Assembly (NCBI GenBank): GCA_002317115.1
Contig: DCIP01000096.1
Location: 1-8,041 of the forward strand
DNA: 8,041 nt
Direction: 5' to 3'
From: Candidatus Scybalocola fimicaballi
Lineage (GTDB): Bacteria > Bacteroidota > Bacteroidia > Bacteroidales > Paludibacteraceae
Shown here: piece after piece, positions 1-7,700 of the stretch
How positions within the stretch are numbered: the first letter of the stretch is position 1
Layout: every line of letters starts with the position of its first letter
Program-made: the position numbers and the translations under genes
Notes under the pieces: model-generated
Database searches by the model: none
Seen by the model: only the letters and a program-made list of their open reading frames with translations
Told to the model about the DNA's origin: nothing

Positions 1-25
1 TTGAGCAAAGTACACATCAAGAAGG
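1..25. repeat. Left copy of 25-bp terminal inverted repeat
   Basis: The first 25 bases (starting TTGAGCAAAG, ending CAAGAAGG) are the exact reverse complement of the last 25 bases of the window. Identity stops at base 26: C here, versus A in the reverse complement of the right end. A perfect 25-base match placed exactly at both ends is not expected by chance. It could be the terminal inverted repeat of an insertion sequence entered from both sides, the recombination site of an invertible segment, or the point where an assembly broke at a repeated sequence. Confidence 0.9.
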
Positions 26-236
26 CTTGCTGACCTCTCAACTCGGTGATGGGGGTGACGTCGCAATCGACGTTCAAATGTGATTGCAAAGTCATTAGGT
101 CTTGGTAAAAAATTTTGATATCAGTGTTGCGATTCCACGACTGATAAATTTTAGTAGAGACACTATCGCAGTCAACTGCGTGAGAACCAGACGCTATTGA
201 GTTTGGTGTCTCAAATGTTTTTTTTCCTTTTTTCAT
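1..236 (-). CDS. Partial unrecognised ORF, N-terminal part, runs off left edge
   Basis: Reading the minus strand from an ATG at 236-234, there are 78 codons without a stop before the window edge, so only the N-terminal part is present. The protein starts MKKGKKTFETPNSIASG and includes two VDCD motifs (about residues 21-24 and 56-59) and a C-terminal stretch ELRGQQAFLMCTLL. The start is lysine-rich, then the chain is mixed and soluble-looking, with no signal peptide or membrane segment. I do not recognise the family. It is divergent from hsdM, with 261 bases between the two start codons. The last codons lie inside the 25-bp terminal repeat, so the true gene may be interrupted there. Plus-strand frames over the same bases are closed, except one open for only about 26 codons. 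That favours this strand, but a chance ORF cannot be excluded. Confidence 0.4.
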   Translation of the reverse strand, partial: MKKGKKTFETPNSIASGSHAVDCDSVSTKIYQSWNRNTDIKIFYQDLMTLQSHLNVDCDVTPITELRGQQAFLMCTLL

Positions 237-249
237 CTTAAAAGTTTTG

Positions 250-272
250 GTCTGCCTTCTATAGGGGCAGAC
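250..272. promoter_or_regulatory. Stem-loop in the divergent intergenic region
   Basis: GTCTGCC (250-256) and GGCAGAC (266-272) form a perfect 7-bp stem around a 9-base loop. On the plus strand a T-rich stretch (TTTATTTA) follows it. On the minus strand it lies 13 bases before the ATG of the left-edge ORF, within its probable leader. It may be a weak terminator, an operator, or a leader hairpin affecting translation of the minus-strand ORF; the sequence does not decide. Confidence 0.4.
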
Positions 273-460
273 TTTATTTATATTATAACAGGCAGTAGGG
301 GAAAATGACGTTGGGGTATAAAAAAAATTTTGTTTTTTGGGGTTGCAAGCCCAAGAACTCTATAAAAAACAGAGATGGATACTCATATGATTTACAGGTC
401 TTTAACTACCTTTTTTGTTAAGGGCTATTTGAGAACAGGCTTTTATGTTTTTTTATTAGG

Positions 461-468
461 TATCTTTG
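461..468 (+). promoter_or_regulatory. Candidate Bacteroides-type -7 promoter box for the hsdM operon
   Basis: TATCTTTG matches the known Bacteroides -7 consensus TAnnTTTG and lies 29 bases before the hsdM ATG, which would give a short leader of roughly 20 bases. No TTTG -33 element is seen at the usual 19-21 base spacing; the nearest TTTG (428-431) is too far upstream. It is therefore a half-match. The rest of 237-497 is AT-rich, with no gene I can support. Confidence 0.45.
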
Positions 469-497
469 CACATAATACCATTGAATAATAAGCATTT

Positions 498-2177
498 ATG
501 ACCGATATAGAACTAAAAAATCTCAAAGATAGACTGTGGCATTCAGCAGATATGCTTCGTGCGTCTGCTCACCTTGCAGCCAACAAGTATGGGCAACCAA
601 TTCTTGGATTGATATTCCTACGTTATGCAGACGTATTGTTCAAGCAACATAAGGCAGAGATTGACGAGGAGTACAACAAGTACAAGGGGACTCGTATGGA
701 GCGTGAGTATAAGGATGTCGCAGTCGAGAAATGTGGGTTCTATTTGCCAGAGTGTGCTTATTTCGATTTCATCAATGATGCTCCCGACGATGCTCACAAA
801 GCGGTATTGGTCAAGGAGGCTATGCTTGCCATTGAGAAGGAGAACCCTCGTATGGAAGGAGTGTTGCCTAAAGAGGTGTATGGTCAACTTGTTCCAGAAG
901 AAGAGCCTGAACTATTATCAAACATCGTGCGTGTCTTCAAGGACATTCCTGAGAATATCAGCATAGACATCTTCGGTCAAATCTATGAATACTTTCTTGG
1001 AAACTTCGCCCTTGCTGAAGGTCAAGGCGGAGGTGCTTTCTATACTCCTGCGAGCGTAGTACAATATATGGTGGAGGTGCTTCAACCAACTACGGGAGAC
1101 AAGAAATTCCTTGACCCTGCGTGCGGTTCGGGTGGTATGTTCGTGCAAGCAGCAAGATATATGCACCGTCATAATGCCTCCAATGAGGATATGATGCACT
1201 TCCGTTGCTACGGTGTCGAGAAAGAACCCGATACAGTGAAGTTGGCAAAGATGAATATCCTACTGAATAATATCCGTGGTGAAATCGTCGAGGCTAACTC
1301 ATTCTATTCCGACCCTCATAATGCCCTTGGTCAGTTCGACTATGTGATGGCGAATCCACCTTTCAATGTTGATGAGGTTGTTGTGGATAAGGTTATCGAC
1401 GATGCTCGTTTCAATACATACGGAGTTCCACGCAACAAGTCTAATTCGGGAAAGAAGTCAGGAGATAAGAAAGAGACTGTTCCTAATGCCAACTACCTAT
1501 GGATTGGTTATTTTGCCACTGCTCTTAACGACAATGGTAAGGCAGCTCTTGTTATGGCAAATTCAGCAAGTGACGCTGGAGGCAGTGAGTTGGAGATACG
1601 CAAAAAGATGATTGAGGATGGCATTATCAGTCAAATGGTGACACTTCCGTCGAATATGTTTAGCACCGTCACCCTACCTGCTACTCTTTGGTTCTTCAAT
1701 AAACAACGCACGAATCGTGATGAGATTCTTTTTATTGATGCTCGCAATATCTTTACGCAAGTAGATAGAGCACATCGTAAGTTCTCCGATGAGCAAATCA
1801 AGAATCTTGGTATCATCAGCCGACTGTACGAAGGAGATAGCGATGCGTTTTGGGCGTTGGTCGACGAGTACAAGGCAGATGGCAAGCAGAGTGAAGCTGA
1901 TTGGTTGTTGGAGAGATTCCCCGACGGCAAGTATCAAGATGTGATTGGACTATGCAAGGTTGCCAAACTTGATGGCGAGGATGGTGTCATTGACCAAGAC
2001 TATTCTCTTAATGCAGGTCGCTATGTGGGTGTCGTGATTGAAGACGACGGAATGACCGAAGATGAGTTCAAGGAGACTATGAAAGGTCTTAATGCCGATT
2101 TTTCTGCCCTTAACGACGAGGCAACTGAACTTGCCAAGCAGATTGAGTTGAACCTAAAAGAATTGTGGGGAGAATAA
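498..2177 (+). CDS. hsdM: Type I restriction-modification system, methyltransferase subunit HsdM
   Basis: HsdM transfers a methyl group from S-adenosylmethionine to N6 of adenine in a site chosen by HsdS; the M2S1 complex is the modification enzyme and the core of the restriction complex. The 559-residue protein has an N-terminal helical HsdM domain (about 5-150), then GQIYEYFLGNFA at about 160-171 and GGGAFYTP at 177-184. Motif I for AdoMet binding is DPACGSGG (206-213). The catalytic motif IV is NPPF (286-289), the N6-adenine type. The C-terminal part (about 410-559) is helical and charged, as expected for HsdS contacts. Length fits the family (about 500-560). ATG 498 is the first good start after the candidate promoter, with only an AT-rich leader and no clear Shine-Dalgarno. 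It ends 4 bases before hsdS. GC is high for the window: 31 of 60 bases at 1081-1140. Confidence 0.97.
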   Translation: MTDIELKNLKDRLWHSADMLRASAHLAANKYGQPILGLIFLRYADVLFKQHKAEIDEEYNKYKGTRMEREYKDVAVEKCGFYLPECAYFDFINDAPDDAHKAVLVKEAMLAIEKENPRMEGVLPKEVYGQLVPEEEPELLSNIVRVFKDIPENISIDIFGQIYEYFLGNFALAEGQGGGAFYTPASVVQYMVEVLQPTTGDKKFLDPACGSGGMFVQAARYMHRHNASNEDMMHFRCYGVEKEPDTVKLAKMNILLNNIRGEIVEANSFYSDPHNALGQFDYVMANPPFNVDEVVVDKVIDDARFNTYGVPRNKSNSGKKSGDKKETVPNANYLWIGYFATALNDNGKAALVMANSASDAGGSELEIRKKMIEDGIISQMVTLPSNMFSTVTLPATLWFFNKQRTNRDEILFIDARNIFTQVDRAHRKFSDEQIKNLGIISRLYEGDSDAFWALVDEYKADGKQSEADWLLERFPDGKYQDVIGLCKVAKLDGEDGVIDQDYSLNAGRYVGVVIEDDGMTEDEFKETMKGLNADFSALNDEATELAKQIELNLKELWGE

Positions 2178-2181
2178 GGGT

Positions 2182-3480
2182 ATGGACTTGTTTGAGGTAA
2201 AAACGATAAATGAACTCTGTTGCAAAATTACAGATGGAGCACACTTTTCTCCTTCGGAAGAACAGAATGGAGAGTTCCCTATGTATTCTTCGAAGGATAT
2301 GTTGTATGATGGTTTTGATGACAAAGATGTAAAGATGATATCAAAAACTGATTATGACAAGCTTGTCAAACAGGATTGTAGACCATTAACAGATGATATA
2401 CTTATCATTAAAGATGGCAACAATTATTTGAAACAGATATTCAAAGTAAAGAAGACATTAGATGCGGTAATATTGTCATCTATTGCAATTTTGAGACCTC
2501 AAAAAAGTATAATTAATCCCGATTATTTCATATTTGTTTTAAGGACTGGGTCTGTTCGAAAAGCTATGTCCAACTATGTGTCTGGTGCTGCTATACCCCG
2601 TGTAGTGTTAAAAGATTTCAAAAAAATGAAATTAAGGCTGCACAAGGATTTGGTCATCCAACGCAAGATCGCATCCATACTATCAACCTACGATTCGTTG
2701 ATAGAGAACAACACGAAGCGAATCAAGTTGTTGGAGCAGATGGCAGAGAATCTATATAAGGAATGGTTTGTCCGTTTTCGTTTCCCTGGTCACGAGAATG
2801 TGGGGATGGAGAATTCAAAACTTGGCAAAATTCCAAGTACATTTTCTGTAACAAATATGGGGTCGGTTATTGATTATTATATAGGTGGTGGTTGGGGAAA
2901 TGATGAGTATTCAAATGATTTTCCTGTCCAAGCAAGTGTAATTCGTGGTGCTGACTTTCCTTCGGTTACAAATTATGATGTATCGACTTGTCCTAATAGA
3001 TTTCATAAAGTCAGCAACTATAAAAGCAGACAACTACAAGCTGGAGACATCGTTATGGAAATATCAGGAGGTACTTCGGAACAACCAGTAGGACGCACAG
3101 TGCTTGTCACACAAGATTTGATAGACCGATTTGATGAAGGTAAACTTATTTGTGCGAGTTTCTGCAAACTACTTAGATTGAAAAAGGATATGATATCCCC
3201 ATATTTCTTTTATTATTGGATGCAGTATCTTTATGATACAAGAATTATTGATAGATTCCAACTTCAATCAACAGGTATTATAAATTTTAAATTTGAATCC
3301 TTCTTAAAAGGAGGCACTGTATTGATACCACCAACGGAATTAATGAAAGCATTTGACAAGCATATCATTCCTTTATTAAATGAAGTAAACTCACTTGCAA
3401 AGCAAAACCAACAACTCATACGTCAGCGAGACCTGCTTTTGCCGAGACTGATGAGTGGAAAGTTGGAGGTGAAAGCGTAA
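2182..3480 (+). CDS. hsdS: Type I restriction-modification system, specificity subunit HsdS
   Basis: HsdS recognises the two halves of the bipartite target and holds HsdM and HsdR. The 432 residues show the usual two-repeat plan. Target recognition domain 1 (TRD1) covers about 1-152 (KITDGAHFSP at 15-24). The first conserved helical spacer is at about 153-205 (QRKIASILSTYDSLIENN, ending KEWFVRFRFPGHE). TRD2 covers about 213-380 (IGGGWGNDEYSNDFP; GDIVMEISGG). The second conserved region is at about 385-430 (LIRQRDLLLPRLMSGKLEV). Both halves are intact, so two different half-sites are expected; the sequence recognised cannot be read off. The start ATG lies 4 bases after the hsdM stop and is preceded by GGGGAGAATAAGGG, a good purine-rich ribosome site, so it is co-translated with hsdM. 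The TRDs are AT-richer than the spacer, a sign of domain exchange. No spare hsdS fragment or recombinase is present for shuffling. Confidence 0.96.
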   Translation: MDLFEVKTINELCCKITDGAHFSPSEEQNGEFPMYSSKDMLYDGFDDKDVKMISKTDYDKLVKQDCRPLTDDILIIKDGNNYLKQIFKVKKTLDAVILSSIAILRPQKSIINPDYFIFVLRTGSVRKAMSNYVSGAAIPRVVLKDFKKMKLRLHKDLVIQRKIASILSTYDSLIENNTKRIKLLEQMAENLYKEWFVRFRFPGHENVGMENSKLGKIPSTFSVTNMGSVIDYYIGGGWGNDEYSNDFPVQASVIRGADFPSVTNYDVSTCPNRFHKVSNYKSRQLQAGDIVMEISGGTSEQPVGRTVLVTQDLIDRFDEGKLICASFCKLLRLKKDMISPYFFYYWMQYLYDTRIIDRFQLQSTGIINFKFESFLKGGTVLIPPTELMKAFDKHIIPLLNEVNSLAKQNQQLIRQRDLLLPRLMSGKLEVKA

Positions 3481-3493
3481 AAGAATTGATAAA

Positions 3494-4609
3494 ATGAAAA
3501 AATACAATATACCAGATTTACCTCTTGGGTTTGACCTTGAGACAAAAGCAGTCCTAAAGCAACTCAACCTTGCCAACAAAAAATTGGCAGAGTTGAAAGG
3601 TGTTGCATTGACTATTCCAAATGAAAGTATATTAATCAGCACACTGACATTACAAGAAGCAAAGGAGAGTTCTTCTGTAGAGAACATTGTAACCACACAA
3701 GATGATTTGTTTAAGGAAGATGTGGGGATACAAAATGAGATTTCAAATGCCGCAGCAAAAGAAGTCCTGAATTATAGAAAAGCAATGCAAACAGGGTTCG
3801 AATTAGTCAAAAAGAATCAGTTGCTTACTTGTAACATGATACAAAGTATTCAGGCAGAATTGGAGTCTAATCGTGCAGGATTTCGTACAGTACCAGGAAC
3901 TCAATTAAAAAATAATCTTGGTGAAGTTGTCTATACACCACCTCAGGAATATGACGAAATCGTCCGAATGATGAGCAATCTTGAACAATTTATCAACGAT
4001 GCAGATGTTTCGGAATTAGATCCTTTAATTAAACTTGCTATTGTTCATCATCAGTTTGAAAGTATTCATCCTTTTTTTGATGGTAATGGAAGAACGGGAC
4101 GTATTATCAATATTCTAATGCTTGTTACAAACAAACTTTTGGATTTGCCTATTTTATATTTAAGTAGGTTTATTACCAGGAATAATGGTCAATATTACCA
4201 GTTGATTCAAGCAATTAGAGACAAAGATGGGGACAATTTTAAGGAATGGGAAGAATGGATTTTATTTATATTGAAAGGTATTGAGGAGACATCTGATGAT
4301 ACAATACATTTGATAAAAGCTATTTCAGGACTGATGGCTGAATATAAGATTCGATTGCGTGGAATTTTGGGAAACAAATACAAACACGACTTGTTGAACA
4401 ATCTGTTCAGGCATCCATACACCAAAATTGAGTATGTTGAAAAAGATATGATTGTCTCTCGTCAAACAGCAAGCAAATATTTAGATATGATTGTTGAAGA
4501 CGGTCTATTAAGAAAGATGAAACTGGGGAAAGACAACTACTATATGAACGATGCTTTATGTCAGTTGTTCATAAATCAAGGACGTGTTAAAAAAGATGAT
4601 GAAATGTAA
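3494..4609 (+). CDS. Fic family protein (class II, AMP-transferase type) with C-terminal winged-helix-like region
   Basis: Fic enzymes move AMP (or a related group) from a nucleotide to a hydroxyl side chain of a target protein. The active-site loop HPFFDGNGRTGR (192-203) fits the canonical HxFx[D/E]GNGRxxR, with catalytic His192, metal-binding Asp196 and both arginines (200, 203). The N-terminal region carries SSSVEN (59-64), which fits the inhibitory helix motif [S/T]xxxE[G/N]; Glu63 would block ATP binding, making this a self-inhibited class II Fic. A probable flap is at NNLGEVVYTPPQEYDEI (about 140-156). Residues about 298-352 (IVSRQTASKYLDMIVEDGLL) look like a winged helix-turn-helix. 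The 371-residue length and order match bacterial Fic proteins of the Shewanella SoFic kind. It starts 13 bases after hsdS, so it is probably in the same transcript, between hsdS and hsdR. GC is low: 19 of 60 bases at 4081-4140. The target is unknown; regulation of the RM operon or an abortive defence role are guesses. Confidence 0.93.
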   Translation: MKKYNIPDLPLGFDLETKAVLKQLNLANKKLAELKGVALTIPNESILISTLTLQEAKESSSVENIVTTQDDLFKEDVGIQNEISNAAAKEVLNYRKAMQTGFELVKKNQLLTCNMIQSIQAELESNRAGFRTVPGTQLKNNLGEVVYTPPQEYDEIVRMMSNLEQFINDADVSELDPLIKLAIVHHQFESIHPFFDGNGRTGRIINILMLVTNKLLDLPILYLSRFITRNNGQYYQLIQAIRDKDGDNFKEWEEWILFILKGIEETSDDTIHLIKAISGLMAEYKIRLRGILGNKYKHDLLNNLFRHPYTKIEYVEKDMIVSRQTASKYLDMIVEDGLLRKMKLGKDNYYMNDALCQLFINQGRVKKDDEM

Positions 4610-4677
4610 CACAAGGACATTGATGTGTTAAAAAAATCTCGTTTTTTTAACGTGATAGTATAGACGTGTTAAAAAAA
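4581..4677. repeat. Three phased copies of GA(C/T)GTGTTAAAAAA at exact 41-base period
   Basis: Copies start at 4581, 4622 and 4663, exactly 41 bases apart (close to four helical turns). Copies 2 and 3 share 16 identical bases, GTGTTAAAAAAATCTC (4625-4640 and 4666-4681). In unit 1, GTGTTA is mirrored by TAACAC after 17 bases (4607-4612). In unit 2 the mirrored half is TAACGT at the matching spot (4648-4653). Unit 3 lacks the mirrored half. The array covers the end of fic, including its stop codon, and the whole gap before hsdR. It looks like a set of operator sites or phased A-tracts controlling hsdR, or a decayed tandem duplication. Confidence 0.75.
4627..4651. promoter_or_regulatory. AT-rich perfect hairpin between fic and hsdR
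   Basis: GTTAAAAAAA (4627-4636) and TTTTTTTAAC (4642-4651) form a perfect 10-bp stem around the 5-base loop TCTCG. The T-run within the right arm could act as a weak terminator after fic, lowering read-through into hsdR. Alternatively the dyad is a protein-binding site; it coincides with the second unit of the 41-base repeat. The stem has no GC-rich core, so the terminator reading is uncertain. Confidence 0.45.
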
Positions 4678-4710
4678 TCTCTTTTCACATATTATAAAAC
4701 TCCCACGACT

Positions 4711-7700
4711 ATGAAATCATTCATCAGCGAAGACGACATAGAACAAGCGATTTGCAACCGACTATCATTGCCTGAATACGGGTGGACTCGTATAGAGTGC
4801 AACCCAAGTGTTCAAGCTCAAGATGATGTCTTTGTGACGGGTCGTACCAACTCGTCCGAATGTATATTGCCCGAAGTATTCTTGAATGCCTTGAAACGTA
4901 TCAATCCACAGATTGATGTTGAGATTCTAAAGACAATAGTGAGTGATTTCCGTCGAGATTACTCAGCCACCGATATGGTCGACACAAACTACAAGTTCTA
5001 CAATCAAATTCGCAATGGTATCAATGTAAAAGTCAAGAAGAACGGCAAAGAAGACTTTGAGATTGTCAAGATAATCGACTTCGACAATGTGGACAACAAT
5101 GATTTCCATTGCGTCAACCAAATGTGGATAAAGGGCAGATTCAACTACCGTCGCCCCGATGTGCTATTGTTTGTGAACGGACTCCCCGTCGTCTTCATTG
5201 AATTGAAGAACTCAACCGTCAAAATTGAAGAAGCATACAATAAGAATCTTATCGATTATCGAAAGGATATCCCGAACATCTTCGCTCTCAATCAAATTTG
5301 CGTTTTGTCAAATGGATTGCAAACCAAACTTGGTGCGTGGAACAGCAAGTATGATTTCTTTTTTGAGTGGCTTAGAGTGAACGATGAGAAGGAAATCCTT
5401 GATAGGAAGAAAATTGCCGACTATGGTCTTTCTGTCACTAATCTTATCGACGGTTTATTTGTGAAGGAGCGTTTGTTGGACTATATAGAGAACTTCATTT
5501 TCTTCGACAACAAACGAATCAAAATCATCGCTAAGAACCATCAGTATCTTGGTGTAAACAACCTAATGAAGAATGTTGGTCGACGAGATGAACTGAATGG
5601 TAAACTCGGAGTGTTCTGGCATACGCAGGGTTCAGGAAAGAGTTACTCGATGGTGATGTTTGTGCGAAAGATGAAACGTAAGTTGCACGGCAATTTCACC
5701 TTCCTTATTATCACTGATAGAGAAGACCTTGACAACCAAATACACAAGACATTTGTGCGTAGTGAGGTGATTGGCAATAAAGAGGAATGCCAGCCAAAGA
5801 ACGCAACACAATTGCGTGAGTTCCTTAGAGGAAATAAGCCGATGGTATTCACATTGATTCATAAGTTCAATTACGATAAGACTCAAAAATATCCGATTCT
5901 ATCGGAACGTGACGATATTTTTGTTCTTGTCGATGAGGCACACCGAACTCAGTACAAGCAGTTGGCTGAGAATATGCATACGGGCTTGCCCAATGCCAAC
6001 TACATTGCTTTCACGGGTACTCCATTGTTAGGAGCAAAGAGACTTACAAACCAATGGTTCGGTGATTATGTATCGGAGTATAACTTTGCTCAAGCAATCG
6101 AAGATGGTAGCACTGTGCCTTTGTATTATAGTCGACGAGTGCCAGAGGTTGGATTGGATAATAAATGGCTTGATACCGATTTAGATAAGATTGTTGAGGA
6201 GGAAGAATTAAACGAAAAGGAGAAAGAACTTCTCGAAGATTCGGCATCAAGAATACTTGAAGTCATAAAGAGAGATGGTCGACTCGACCGAATAGCACAA
6301 GATATTGCCCACCATTTCCCTCGTCGTGGATTCTTGGGCAAAGGTATGGTAGTTAGTGTTGACAAGTACACGACAGTAAAGATGTACGATAAGGTTCAGC
6401 ACTATTGGGAAGAGGAGAAAAAAGCGTTGGCAAAAGAAAAAAACATTGCCAAAACAAAAGAAGAATATATTGCCATTTCGGAGAAACTCGACTATATGAA
6501 TAGTGTTGAGATGGCAGTGGTCATCAGTGAGGAGGCTGATGAAGTAGAAAAGTTCAAGGAGCACGGATTGGACATCACAATCCACAGGGCAAAGATGAAC
6601 GCTATCACGGCTGATGGTAAAGATATTGAGGATAGGTTTAAGAATCCAAATGACAAACTACGTTTGGTGTTCGTTTGTGCTATGTGGTTGACGGGATTTG
6701 ATGTGCCGTCACTTTCAACTTTATACCTCGACAAACCGATGAAAGACCACACGTTGATGCAGGCAATCGCAAGAGCAAACCGTGTATACCCTGGCAAAAC
6801 GAGTGGTGTCGTGGTCGACTATGTGAACGTGTTCAAGTATATGCGTCAGGCATTATCCGATTACGCATCTAATGGAGACGAAAGTTCTAACTACCCAGCC
6901 AAGGATATAGAGCAATTGATACAAAATATTGATGATTGTATTGTTGAGACTGATTGTTTCTTGAATTCAATAGGTCTTAATTTGGATGAGCTAATTGCAC
7001 AAGGGGACGCATTGGATAAAATTGCTGTATTAGACCATATAATAAGTAAAGATGACTGGAAAGAAAGGTTCAAAGTATTGTCTAATCTTATGCTAAATCT
7101 GCACGACGCTGCCAAACCAGAGATATTTGAGCAAGGATGGTTTAACAAGAAGTTTGCACCCATTGCTTATCTAAACGGAATGATTCATAATGATATCGAC
7201 GTGGATAAGTTGCGACGAGCAAAGAGAAAAATCGCTATGGCTCTTGATGACAGTGTGTCGGCAATGGTAGCAGAAGATAAATTCCAATATGGAATACATC
7301 ACGGTAAGGTTATCGATTTGAGCAAATTGGATATTTCCGAAATCCGTAAGGTTATATCTACGTCACCTTATAAGAACTTGGAAATTGATGATGTCCGAGT
7401 ATTCATTGAGAAGACGCTTATTCAGTTGATTAATAGAAATTGTACTCGTGTCAACTTCTCGGAGCGATATAAAAGCATCATAGACAAGTATAATGCAGGA
7501 GGCAGTGAGAATGAAGACTACTATGAGCAATTGATTCAACTCATAGACGAGATGAAGAAAGAGCAAGGTCGCTCAACTGAATTAGGGTTGACGGAGGAGG
7601 AACTTGAAATCTATGACTTGCTAATCCAGGGTCGCAAACTGACAAAAGAGGAAGAGCAGAAAGTCATCCTTGCGTCGAAGAATCTATACAACAAGTTGGT

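Noticed and set aside
276..288. TATAAT-like string on the minus strand before the left-edge ORF
   Set aside because: The region is AT-rich, no -35 partner is seen, and Bacteroidota mostly use the TAnnTTTG type instead.
339..352. Near-palindrome GGGGTTGCAAGCCC
   Set aside because: The dyad is short and has a mismatch at the fourth position; it is too weak to call an operator on its own.
305..421. Small plus-strand ORF of 38 codons upstream of hsdM
   Set aside because: It has no ribosome site, an odd composition (W, C, F, Y from AT-rich runs), and lies in a region better explained as leader and promoter DNA.
237..497. tRNA, riboswitch or CRISPR-like elements in the intergenic region
   Set aside because: No cloverleaf, no recognisable aptamer core and no regularly spaced repeats were seen there.
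2182..3480. Possible hsdS shuffling locus
   Set aside because: Bacteroidota often have silent hsdS cassettes with a tyrosine recombinase; neither is present within the window.
618..7566. Long open frames antisense to or offset within hsdM, hsdS, fic and hsdR
   Set aside because: They overlap strong, motif-bearing genes, have low-complexity or unnatural compositions, and show no family features.
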